Made by a program: the position numbers and the translations under genes. From Dugong dugon (lineage: Eukaryota; Chordata; Mammalia; Sirenia; Dugongidae): a stretch of DNA of 64,000 bases. Positions within the stretch are counted from its first letter, which is position 1, and every line of letters begins with the position of its first letter. The notes under the pieces were generated by a model. It had not been told where the DNA came from, searched no databases, and saw only the letters and a program-made list of their open reading frames with translations. Shown one piece after another: positions 12,186 to 21,243 of the stretch. The stretch spans positions 11,086,501 through 11,150,500 of the forward strand of contig CM057473.1 of NCBI GenBank assembly GCA_030035585.1, written 5' to 3'.

Positions 12186-12318
12186 CTGCCGGGCCGGGAG
12201 CGGCTTCCTTCCTTTCTTCCTGCGCTCCCTTTGTTGGACGCTCCGTCTCCGCCCTGCTGAGGCTGCAGGCGCCCCGAGGTGGCCTGGGCGCTGCGCCCCG
12301 CTCGGCCGCGCACAGGAA
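12186..12318 (-). other. Putative non-coding first exon, minus strand
   Basis: This runs from the predicted start (~12318, set by the TATA-like box) to the first good splice donor, GGCAG|GTACG, with the intron beginning at 12185. The exon would be ~130 bases, very GC-rich, with no ATG opening a convincing frame, so it would be 5' untranslated sequence. No downstream exon could be identified in the 12 kb to the left, so the gene identity is unknown. The start and the exon are inferred from signal order, not from a transcript. Confidence 0.4.
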
Positions 12319-12342
12319 GCCCGCGCCTGCGAACGCGCGACC

Positions 12343-12350
12343 CTTTTATA
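12343..12350 (-). promoter_or_regulatory. Candidate TATA box, minus strand
   Basis: On the minus strand the bases read TATAAAAG, a strong TATA match in the middle of the CpG island. A start site would fall near 12315-12320, at the edge of a very GC-rich stretch. Confidence 0.6.
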
Positions 12351-12359
12351 ACCCACTTG

Positions 12360-12366
12360 TGACTCA
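12360..12366 (-). promoter_or_regulatory. AP-1 site (TGAGTCA)
   Basis: A perfect AP-1 heptamer lies 10 bases upstream of the TATA-like box on the minus strand. The close spacing suggests a promoter that responds to Jun/Fos. The function is inferred. Confidence 0.55.
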
Positions 12367-12493
12367 TAACCCATCAGACGCCTTTTCTGTAAAACCCCCC
12401 GCCTCGCCCCCCTCCTGCCTGTTCTTGGAACCTACGGCTTGAAAAACTTTTTTCTTTTTAAAGGAAAAGTCGAAAAAGCCCAGCGACCCGAGG

Positions 12494-12498
12494 ATTGG
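12494..12498 (-). promoter_or_regulatory. CCAAT box, minus strand
   Basis: The plus strand reads ATTGG within 'aggattggtgat', so CCAAT reads on the minus strand. It lies roughly 175 bases upstream of the predicted start, somewhat farther than the classic 60-100. Confidence 0.4.
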
Positions 12499-12718
12499 TG
12501 ATTTCCCCCTTCCGTCGCTCATGGGCATTCTGTGTGTGATTTTTTTTTTTCTTCTTCTTGACACACGCCGTGTACTTTCCTGCCCCGGCGCGGCTAGGTT
12601 GAGGCTGCAACCTTTGTTCTTAATTAAGAGGAAACGCATTCAGATGACGGCCCAGACGCGCCGCCCGAGTGTTGGGTCGGCTGGAAGGGAAGTTGCTACT
12701 TTTTGCAACTGGGACTAG

Positions 12719-12748
12719 GTGCGGGGGTGGGGGGGGGGGGGGCGGGCA
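12719..12748 (+). other. G-run with G-quadruplex potential
   Basis: A run of 14 G's flanked by shorter G tracts (ggggg, ggg) lies at the edge of the CpG island. It could form a G-quadruplex or act as a nucleosome-poor boundary. Length errors in assembly are likely here. Confidence 0.6.
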
Positions 12749-12898
12749 GTGTGCCTTTACGCTCTCCTTGCAGATGAGAGGGAAGAGGGAGCCGAAGAGA
12801 ACAAAGTGCAAGGCTATTTCTCTCCAACGGAATCAGATGGAGGCAAGGAGGCCCCTAACAGAGAGGAAGAAATGGCCTCCAAGTGACACCTGACATGC

Positions 12899-12911
12899 AC
12901 CCCCCCCCCCC
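12899..12911. repeat. Poly-C tract
   Basis: About 11-12 C's, 150 bases beyond the G-run. This is simple low-complexity sequence. Confidence 0.8.
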
Positions 12912-13015
12912 ATCACCTTTAAAGTGTCAGCGTATGGTTTAGGATGTAGACCTACCGCTTGAGTATATTCGGACCTTGCCTACCACCCAAATGTGTACTT
13001 GGAGATAGTAGGATG

Positions 13016-13232
13016 TTGTTGTGTGTCCTGGCGTTGATTCCGACTCAGCGAGTCTATAGGACAGGGCAGAACTGCCCCATAGGGTAGGCTATAAGTCAAA
13101 ATCAACCCCATGGACACAACAACAATCTTCGTGGGTGCAGATCGCCAGGTCTCTTCTCCCAGGGAGCTGCTGGTGGGTTCAAACTGCAGACTGTTAATAG
13201 CCTAGCGCTTAACCATTGTGCCACCAGGTCTC
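13016..13232 (-). mobile_element. AfroSINE with an inverted second tail inside
   Basis: The outer copy is antisense: tail at 13016-13084, head 'cattgtgccaccaggtctc' at the right. Between them lies a SINE tail in the opposite direction (13084-13126, ending 'cacaacaacaat'). The two tails form an imperfect inverted repeat. Confidence 0.8.
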
Positions 13233-13345
13233 TTAGATCCTAGGATATAGTACTTAAATCTTCTTTAATTTTGGCCCCACAAACATGCCTCCCACCCCCA
13301 CTCCCCATCACCCCCGAACCCAAAGGACATATTCCTGGAGCATAT

Positions 13346-13517
13346 AAACCCAAACCTAACCCATTGCCTTCCAGTCTATTCTGATTCATAGCGACCCTAT
13401 AGGACAGAGTATAACTTATAACTGTCCCATGGGGTTTCCAAGGAGTGGCTGATGGATTTGAACTGCTGACCTTTTTGGTTAGCAGCCAAGCTCTTAACCA
13501 CTGCACCAGCAGGGTTC
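13346..13517 (-). mobile_element. AfroSINE class A, short form
   Basis: Antisense copy with a 'cctggagc' flank on both sides. A small extra duplication, 'ataacttataact', lies in the body. Confidence 0.92.
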
Positions 13518-13532
13518 TGAGCCTGGAGCGTT

Positions 13533-13678
13533 AAACAAACAAAAAACTGTTCCCATGGAGTCCATTCCAACTCACAGTGACCCTACAGGACAGAGCAGAA
13601 CTGCCCCAAAGGGTTTCCAAGGAGTGCCTGGTGGATTTGAACTGCTGACCTCTTACCCAGTATGCCAGTAGTGCTTCC
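13533..13678 (-). mobile_element. AfroSINE class A, short form
   Basis: Antisense copy 15 bases right of the previous one. The head is partly lost ('cagtatgccagtagtgcttc'). It is also followed by 'cctggagcatat'. Confidence 0.88.
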
Positions 13679-13779
13679 CCTGGAGCATATAGGACTCCAT
13701 TATTTAATTTTGGCTTCAGCAGCCCTCCCTACCCTCCCCCGCCCTACCAAAAAAGTGCGTATTTCTGGAGCAGGTTACT

Positions 13780-14289
13780 TGACACACTGTGTGGAAATGA
13801 ACAAATCGATCAAAAACATGGCAACTTTATACCGCAGGCCTCGTTCAGCCACTCATTCATGTGTCTCGGTTTAATAAACTTTTAGACTTTGAGGAAGAAG
13901 AAAGAGATGTGACGGGGAAGGGCAGAGATGGGCAGGCGGAGGGGACTACAAGAATGACCCGGGTTGTGATCACCATATGTGTGACTCATGCCTTTTTGTA
14001 GATAAGACAGAGCCACTGCTGGATTGCAGCGCAAGTCCCCTATGCTTGGACCCTTCACTCCAAGGGCAGAAGGCATTTTAGAATCGTTTGTTTTGAATGG
14101 ATGTCAGAGAACTGGTTTCTAGAGCCCCTGAATGAATGTCAGAGCACAAAATGACACAGGCCTTAATTTACAGATGGTTCAGCTTGGTTAAGAAACTTGG
14201 AAGCATTTTAGGCTTATATATTCCCTCTTCTTTATAATTTAAAAAAGAATGAGCACGATGCTAACAAGTCCCATTTAGAAAGCGTTGAC
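13780..14289. other. Unique sequence, no feature recognised
   Basis: Only short open frames without domains. Confidence 0.35.
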
Positions 14290-14505
14290 CTCTTGCCAGA
14301 CACTGTTCTGTACTCCTGGTGTAGATTAACTCCTTCAGTCCTCACTACGATCCATCATAGGAGGGAGGGAGGAACATAATTATATCCATTTCCAAATGAG
14401 GAAACTAAAGCACAGAGCAATTAAACACTTTGCCTTAGGTCTTATTAGTAAGTGGTGGAGCTGAGATTCGAGCCCAGCTCAGACCCAGGCTGTGTGGCTT
14501 CCTAG
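14290..14505 (-). mobile_element. MIR SINE, antisense
   Basis: 'tgccagacactgttctgtac', 'ctcactacgatccatcatag', 'ccaaatgaggaaactaaagc', 'acagagcaattaaacac' and 'gagctgagattcgagccca' follow reverse MIR order. Confidence 0.88.
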
Positions 14506-14656
14506 TCTAGTTTCGATGATTGCCAAATCCATGCGGTATCCTGGAGCTGAGGGAAAGTGGTCCAGTGGGGTAAGGGGTGAAGGAGGCCCGTATGTGGCCT
14601 GGGGAAGGGGAGCATGATGCCCACCTGGGTGGCCATGCCCTTCTACTGGTTATAGA

Positions 14657-15930
14657 CACCTGCAAAATGTTTCCACATATAGCCTGAACCATCTGAAATT
14701 ACCTGTAGTTGACCTTTTTCACCTGCAAAATGTTTCCACATATAGCCTGAACCATCTGAAATTACCTGTAGTTGACCTTTTTCACCTGCAAAATGTTTCC
14801 ACATATAGCCTGAACCATCTGAAATTACCTGTAGTTGACCTTTTTCACCTGCAAAATGTTTCCACATATAGCCTGAACCATCTGAAATTACCTGTAGTTG
14901 ACCTTTTTCACCTGCAAAATGTTTCCACATATAGCCTGAACCATCTGAAATTACCTGTAGTTGACCTTTTTCACCTGCAAAATGTTTCCACATATAGCCT
15001 GAACCATCTGAAATTACCTGTAGTTGACCTTTTTCACCTGCAAAATGTTTCCACATATAGCCTGAACCATCTGAAATTACCTGTAGTTGACCTTTTTCAC
15101 CTGCAAAATGTTTCCACATATAGCCTGAACCATCTGAAATTACCTGTAGTTGACCTTTTTCACCTGCAAAATGTTTCCACATATAGCCTGAACCATCTGA
15201 AATTACCTGTAGTTGACCTTTTTCACCTGCAAAATGTTTCCACATATAGCCTGAACCATCTGAAATTACCTGTAGTTGACCTTTTTCACCTGCAAAATGT
15301 TTCCACATATAGCCTGAACCATCTGAAATTACCTGTAGTTGACCTTTTTCACCTGCAAAATGTTTCCACATATAGCCTGAACCATCTGAAATTACCTGTA
15401 GTTGACCTTTTTCACCTGCAAAATGTTTCCACATATAGCCTGAACCATCTGAAATTACCTGTAGTTGACCTTTTTCACCTGCAAAATGTTTCCACATATA
15501 GCCTGAACCATCTGAAATTACCTGTAGTTGACCTTTTTCACCTGCAAAATGTTTCCACATATAGCCTGAACCATCTGAAATTACCTGTAGTTGACCTTTT
15601 TCACCTGCAAAATGTTTCCACATATAGCCTGAACCATCTGAAATTACCTGTAGTTGACCTTTTTCACCTGCAAAATGTTTCCACATATAGCCTGAACCAT
15701 CTGAAATTACCTGTAGTTGACCTTTTTCACCTGCAAAATGTTTCCACATATAGCCTGAACCATCTGAAATTACCTGTAGTTGACCTTTTACACCTGCAAA
15801 ATATTTCCACATATAGCCTGAACCATCTGAAATTACCTGTAGTTGACCTTTTACACCTGCAAAATATTTCCACATATAGCCTGAACCATCTGAAATTACC
15901 TGTAGTTGACCTTTTTCACCTGCAAAATGT
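14657..15930. repeat. 63-bp minisatellite, 20.2 copies
   Basis: The unit begins 'cacctgcaaaatgtttcc' and recurs with an exact 63-base period from 14657 to a partial 21st copy ending at 15930. The copies look identical except those starting at 15791 and 15854, which share G-to-A (position 12 or so of the unit) and whose preceding junctions share T/C changes to 'tttacacc'. Because 63 is 21 codons, one minus-strand frame stays open for 410 codons (14643-15875). That frame begins with repeated 21-residue units containing MWKHFAGEKGQLQ. All the visible variants change the amino acid (H to Y, E to V), which argues against coding. Every junction also builds a DR3-type nuclear receptor motif (see findings). 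Confidence 0.97.
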
Positions 15931-16039
15931 CAGTTTTACATATTTCAGCGTAATGCAAGCAGGGTTTATATTTGTCAGCCAAGGAACTAGTTCCCGGATC
16001 ATATGGTAACCTCCCCCTTGTGGCCCTGGTTTGTGACAC

Positions 16040-16140
16040 CCAGCACAGTGACAGAGACTTGACCTTGTATTTGAAGCTCTAGCCGTGGGAGTTGGGGCTT
16101 AATTTTCCTGTGCCGCAGTGTCCTCATCTGTAAAATGTCT
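16040..16140 (+). mobile_element. Possible MIR fragment
   Basis: 'cagagacttgaccttgtat' and 'gtcctcatctgtaaaatgtc' resemble the sense MIR core. The copy is short and diverged. Confidence 0.5.
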
Positions 16141-16151
16141 TCCAGTAGGGA

Positions 16152-16694
16152 TGTCTTAGTTACCTAGTGCTGCTGTGACACCAGAGCCCTAGTGGTGCAG
16201 TGGTTAAGAGCTCAGCTGCTGACCAGAAGGTTGGCAGTGCGAATCCACCCGCTGCTCTTTGGAAACCCCATGGAGTAGTTCTACTCTGTCCTATAGGGTT
16301 GGTATGAATTGGAATTGACTTGACAGGCAACAAGCTTTTCTGTTTGCTGTAACACAAATACCACAAGTGGGTGGCTTTGAAGAACACAAATTTGTTTTCT
16401 CACAGTCCTGGAGGCTAAATGTCCAAATCAGGCTTTTGGCTGTGCCGATTCCTTCCTTGCCGATAGCCCCACGTTCCTTGGTTCCTTGCCAATAGTGGCA
16501 TCTGTCTTCCCCAATATTTGCGTGCCTGTCTCTGTGCCTATGCTGCTCTTCGTATAACTCAGAAGTGATTAGATTTAGGATCTACCGTAAACTGCTCTGA
16601 CCTCAACGGATTGATTGATTACATTATACCATATTACATTACAGGTATAGGATAGTCAATACGTATTTTTGGGGACATGATTCAATCCATAACA
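16152..16694 (-). mobile_element. MaLR (MLT1-like) solo LTR split by a SINE
   Basis: Antisense LTR starting 'tgtcttagttacctagtgc' and ending 'ttcaatccataaca'. The flanks are a perfect 5-base target-site duplication, AGGGA (16147-16151 and 16695-16699). Interior landmarks are 'aaataccacaagtgggtgg' and 'ctcacagtcctggaggct'. A class A SINE at 16182-16342 interrupts it. No internal viral genes are present. Confidence 0.9.
16182..16342 (+). mobile_element. AfroSINE class A, short form, inside the LTR
   Basis: Sense copy with head 'agagccctagtggtgcag'. It duplicated LTR bases at its insertion site ('tgctgtgaca' left, 'tgctgtaaca' right), so it is younger than the LTR. Confidence 0.93.
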
Positions 16695-17009
16695 AGGGAT
16701 ATAATAATGAAATAAGATGAGGACTGCAAACTGCTTGCCCACAATGGTAGCTTGAGAAAGTAAGGGCCACTTGATTGGATGAGGGTTGTCCTGTGGCTGT
16801 GCATCCAGGCCTGATTTGGCTGATGCCATTCTTCCACACCACTCCACGTGCCCACCAGAGGCTGAGCAGTTCGAACCTTTGAGTGACCTCCCAGATGACA
16901 GTGGTACTTCTCGATATTACTGCTGCTTATGGTGAATAGATTGTGAAAATGAGTGCAACTCCAGGTGAATGGAGACGCCCTGCTGAGAACATCGTGACTA
17001 CCACCACCA

Positions 17010-17190
17010 GCGTTTGCTCTCAGTTCCGGCTCATGGCAACCCCATGTGTGTCAGGAGAACTGTGCTGCATAGGGTTTTCAATAGTTGATTTTTTGGAATT
17101 GCCAGGCCTTTCTTCCAAGGCACCTATGGGTGGATTTGAACCTCCAACCTTTCGGGTAGCATGTTAACCATTTACACTACCCAGGGTCTC
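17010..17190 (-). mobile_element. AfroSINE class B
   Basis: Antisense copy with 'ctcatggcaaccccatgtgt', 'gccaggcctttcttccaagg' and head 'tacactacccagggtctc'. Confidence 0.9.
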
Positions 17191-17980
17191 TAAAAACACC
17201 ATAACTTCCTGAAATTCTGGAGAAACCACAGTAATCACAGGGAATGGTTTAGGAATTGGCCTATAATCTCTCTTCTTAAAAAATAAATCTTTTTAAAAAA
17301 ATAATCCTGTAAGTTCACTGATGAACTCATCTTGAAGCTCAGCCTTCTGGAAGAATCTCCCTTATGAGAGAGACGTTTCTCAGAGTGGACAATACTTTTT
17401 AGATGGTAGGTGAAGAAATAGACCTACATTTCAGTCTGGACCAGTTTATTTAATATAGCACGAGGTTTCAGTTCACAGTTTACTCTGTTGGACGATAAAG
17501 TGGAGATAGTTAATTACTCCATGAACTCGGAGATGTTCTCTGTCCCTGAGGATGAAGTGAGTTCAGCTGCTTCCTCTGGACTCCGTCAGTGGTGCAACCA
17601 TAATTGACGCCTAAGGCTAACAATGTTGCCTTCACAAGCTGTTTAGACTTAATAAAGAGTGTTTTTATTTTTCACAGACAAAGCATCAGAGGTTGATCTT
17701 TTTTTCTGTCATAATTTAATTTTTCTTCCTTTCACTGTAACATTTTGGAAACCCAGATCTGAAGTCTGTGTTTTCCTCACCCACATTCCCTCTGTAGATG
17801 GGTTGCCGGTTTAAAGTGTCATGTGATACTCTCCAATCCTGGGATATCTTTCACTTTAAGGGAGGAAGGAGTGGCTTTTTTCTCTCTCTCTTCTTCAGAC
17901 AGATGAAGTTTTCAAATTAGCCAGAATGAACCTTTCAGCCTTATCACTCCCATTCATCTCTTCCCAAAGAATAACCTGTG
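17191..17980. other. Unique sequence, no feature recognised
   Basis: AT-rich non-repetitive DNA with no open frame of note. Confidence 0.35.
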
Positions 17981-18140
17981 AACCAAAACCTGTTGCTATC
18001 CAGTCGGTTCCTACTCCTATCAACACTGTAGAACAGAGTTGAACTGCCCCATTGGGTTTCCACAAAGCAGCTGGTGGATTTGAACTGCCGACTTTTTGGT
18101 TAGCAGCCGAACTCTTAACCACTGCCGCAAAGGGGCTCCA
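17981..18140 (-). mobile_element. AfroSINE class A, short form
   Basis: Complete antisense copy. The flanking 'ccaaagaataac' on both sides is a 12-base target-site duplication. Confidence 0.95.
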
Positions 18141-19026
18141 ACCAAAGAATAACAGTGGAATGAATTTAAAACTCTGTAAACTCATTTTACTGCAATGAGT
18201 TACAGGCTCTGATCAACATGGTGTTAATTGTCTAATCATTTGTACCCATCAAATGTCTCATGAAAATCATTTAGTCTGTGTATTTGCTGCCTTCTGTGGA
18301 TAACATCTTTCATAACCTTAATATTTAAACTTTTTTGTCAACCCAGATTTTTTGCCCTGGGTCCATTTCTTCTTTTTTATGTTTTGGGAAGCTAGACTGC
18401 CATGGTCTGTTGGAAAATTTCATCTAATGGGGGAAGCATTAGGGTCTTGGGACCACACTGAGATTCTGAAAATATTTTGGTTCATAACAGTGTTGGTGGG
18501 AACCATTCTCCTTCCAAGTCTACCTTCATCACATGTGGAGAAACTCCTCCTGCCCACCTCCCACGGCCCTCCCTTCCACTGGTTATCTGACCTCAGCCAT
18601 GTTCTTATCTCAATGGGCCTGGGCCAGTGTTCTCAGCTTCGGTTGGTGAATTGATGAGTCACTTGTACTAAATCACTCTCCACTTGTCCTTTTTTTTTTG
18701 TCCCTGGTGTGACTGGGGAAACTTCTCTGAACACCAGCACCGTCTGTTTTTGTGTCCTGCATCTGCCTGCCCAGCAACCTGTAGAAACCAGTCACCTGGA
18801 AACATCCAGGGCTGCTCTGCCGTGACTCAGGGACTATGATAATGGTGTTAGAGTTTTTTTCTTGAATTCTATGTAATTATAATAACCCAAGCTTTTTCCT
18901 TACACAGATTTACTTTTTAATTATTTAAATATCCCCAGTGGCTCTTTTGAACTCTCTTTGGTTTCTTCAGGACTGTTTTAAGACTTGACAGCCACAACAG
19001 CACTGAATAAGCCCAGGGCTGGGCTT
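18141..19026. other. Unique sequence
   Basis: An open frame at 18352-18654 has no recognisable domain and no good splice flanks. No old repeat is recognised. Confidence 0.35.
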
Positions 19027-19353
19027 GTTATTGTTGGTACCTGCCTACAAGTCGACCTTGACAACTGGTGAAAGGTTGTCTGGTCCTGCGCTATCCCCAT
19101 GATGGGCTGGGGATGGGACCATTGTGATCCGGAGGGTTTTCAATGGCTGATTTTCAGAAGTAGATCGCCAGGCCTTTCTTCCTAGTCCATTATAGTTTGG
19201 AAGCTCTGCTGAAACCTGTTCAGCGTCAGAGCAACACACAAGCCTCCACTGACAGATGGGTGGTGGCTGCACACGAGGTGCATTGGCTGGGAATCAAACC
19301 CTGGTCTTCTGCAATGGAAGGTGAGAATTCTACTACCAAACCATCACTGCCCT
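19027..19353 (-). mobile_element. AfroSINE class C
   Basis: Antisense, nearly full length. Landmarks are 'gtagatcgccaggcctttc', 'cctccactgacagatgggtg' and a head ending 'gaattctactaccaaaccat'. 'gctgggct' flanks both sides. Confidence 0.92.
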
Positions 19354-19650
19354 AGAGCTGGGCTCAGCAAATGGGAAGAAGTGGATCCAAGCAAGGAGCA
19401 TGAAGAGTGGCCGGAAACTGTAGAAACTGGAGCAGGTCTTCAAGAATATCATTGGTGGAGACTAACGAGTTATAAAAATAACACAGATACCCACAAGGTG
19501 ATTTAGCATTACTATATTTAACAGAAATACACACCCACTGGAGCTATGTTTAAGATTTTTTTCTAAAATGACAGAATGCTTTCAGATGGTTTCTATTACT
19601 AAATAGACTTAATAGAAAGATCTCATTTTCACACATACTCATTCACTAGA

Positions 19651-19853
19651 AGAGCCTTGGTGGTGCAGTGGTTAAAACGCTCAGCTGCTAACCAAAAGCT
19701 CAAAGGTTCGAACCCACCAGCCGCTCTGTGGGAGAAAGATGGGGCAGTCTGCTTCCTTAAGGATTTACAGCCTTGGAAACTCTGTTAAGACAGTTCTACT
19801 CTGCCCTATAGGGTTTCTGTGAGTTGGAATCGACTCGATGGCAACAGGTTGGT
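19651..19853 (+). mobile_element. AfroSINE class A, long form
   Basis: Sense copy, complete from 'agagccttggtggtgcagtg' to 'cgactcgatggcaacagg'. Confidence 0.94.
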
Positions 19854-20321
19854 CTGGCTATTCCCTCAATCCTCAAAAGACTGGGTAGCTAAAATTCCAC
19901 CTTTTGTAGAAATGACTGATATCTTTGATATCATTAGAGAACAGAGCTTTAGTCATGTTGAATTCTGTTGTTTTTTGAACACAGCTTTTTGTTGGAATTC
20001 TATTTATTCTTTGAGAAAGCCACACCTAATTTCTCCACCCCACACAGTCTAAACTTTTTGTCCAAACTCTTATGACATTGACTGTCAAATTTCTCTATTA
20101 TTAACTTTTGCATTTACTATGATATTACTTGATTTCCTTATTTAGATGCATTTTCGGTGTTTGTTTTTATTTGCCAACAGAAATGTAATGTTTTCAAGAA
20201 CTGGATTCGTGTAATTTAAACAGTACTATTCCTCATAGTACTTAGCAAAGTACTTAGCGTTAAGCACGAAGTAATTGATCAGTAAGTTCTGAATTAAATT
20301 AAATTTTGCTAAAAGACAAGA

Positions 20322-20487
20322 GTAGCCCTGGTGGCAGAATGACTAAGAGCTTAGCTACTAACCAAAAGGTCTGCAGTTTGAATCCACCAGCTGCTCCGTG
20401 GAAACCCTATGGGGCAGTTCTACTCTATCCTATAGGGTCTCTCTGAGTCAGAACTGACTTCACAGCAACGGGTTTGGTTTTCTTGGT
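20322..20487 (+). mobile_element. AfroSINE class A, short form
   Basis: Sense copy with related flanks 'aaaagacaag' and 'agaagacag'. Confidence 0.94.
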
Positions 20488-20701
20488 TAGAAGACAGGCG
20501 GCCAGCAGGAGGGTAGCAAATGTATGTCTTCAAAAGTGTTCAGAAGTAATCTAAAGAGATGTACTATTCTGAGTCCACAAATTGAGGGCCCATGAAAGCT
20601 AATTAAAGCATTTCTAGTATTTAGTATACATTAGAATATGTGGATCAATAAAATTGTTTGCATTGACTCATGAATGCATTTACTTGAAGAATAAGAGAAA
20701 T

Positions 20702-21071
20702 TACACCTACTCCTCACTTACGGACTATCTCGTTATCTGATACCACAATTTCACATCTATGATAATAGTAAAAAATCTACCGTTCGACTGTTTTGTGCAT
20801 TAATGATGTACGTCTGGCAGTAACAAATGCCAAGGTGTGAGACAAGAGTAATGCCGGCTGTGTTGGTTAAGGTTATGTGTCAAGTTGACTGGCCGTGATT
20901 CTTGGTAGTTTGGCACTTACGTAAGATGTAATTTGGCAGTTAAGTAGTGATGCAATCATCTTCCATTTTGTGACCTGATGTGGTCATCCTCCATTTTTGT
21001 ATAATGCTGATTTACACATAACAACCTGGTCTTTGAAACCTAACCATGTCGATAAGTGAGAAGTGGGTGTA
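20702..21071. mobile_element. Candidate DNA-transposon-like element with terminal inverted repeats
   Basis: The left end 'tacacctactcctcactta' and the reverse complement of the right end 'tacacccacttctcactta' match at about 20 of the first 24 bases. If the outermost TA is the target duplication, this fits a Tc1/mariner or pogo-type non-autonomous element. The middle (20870-21000) looks like a fragment of the MaLR LTR seen elsewhere in the window, so it may be a nested insertion. No transposase is present. Confidence 0.6.
20870..21000 (+). mobile_element. MaLR-like LTR fragment
   Basis: 'gtgtcaagttgactggccgt' and 'ttttgtgacctgatgtgg' resemble the 5' part of the LTRs at 32896 and 60982. It is short and diverged. 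Confidence 0.45.
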
Positions 21072-21243
21072 GTTAATTTTCAAGTTGGCAGTTGGCGAAC
21101 TCTTGATTTACGTGGCCAAATTTATTCCTGTCTAATCTTCCCCATCTCAGTAATTGGCATCCCTATCTGCTTTGTTGCTCAAGCACCCCTTCTCTCCTGC
21201 TTTATCTCACCCCTCAAATCTAATTCATTAAAAATTCTCTATG

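Larger units (their letters stand above)
11980..12750. promoter_or_regulatory. CpG island
   Basis: A sharply GC-rich block with dense CG dinucleotides ('cgcgcgaccc', 'gccccgctcggccgcg', 'cgccgcccgag') sits in otherwise AT-rich, CpG-poor, SINE-laden DNA. There is no SINE inside it, although one abuts its left side at 11610-11815. Open frames cross it on both strands, as expected from base composition, and none shows a known domain. It is best read as an unmethylated promoter island. The promoter signals within it point to the minus strand. Confidence 0.88.

Noticed and set aside
11739..12374. 211-residue minus-strand protein across the CpG island (and overlapping sense frames)
   Set aside because: Low-complexity Arg/Gly/Ala/Pro composition as expected from GC-rich DNA. 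It runs into a SINE at its end and has no domain.
14643..15875. Gene for a 410-residue repeat protein
   Set aside because: It is the minisatellite read in the one frame without a stop. The variants are all replacements, and there is no promoter or splice context.
14657..15930. CRISPR array
   Set aside because: The units are direct repeats without unique spacers, and the DNA is mammalian.
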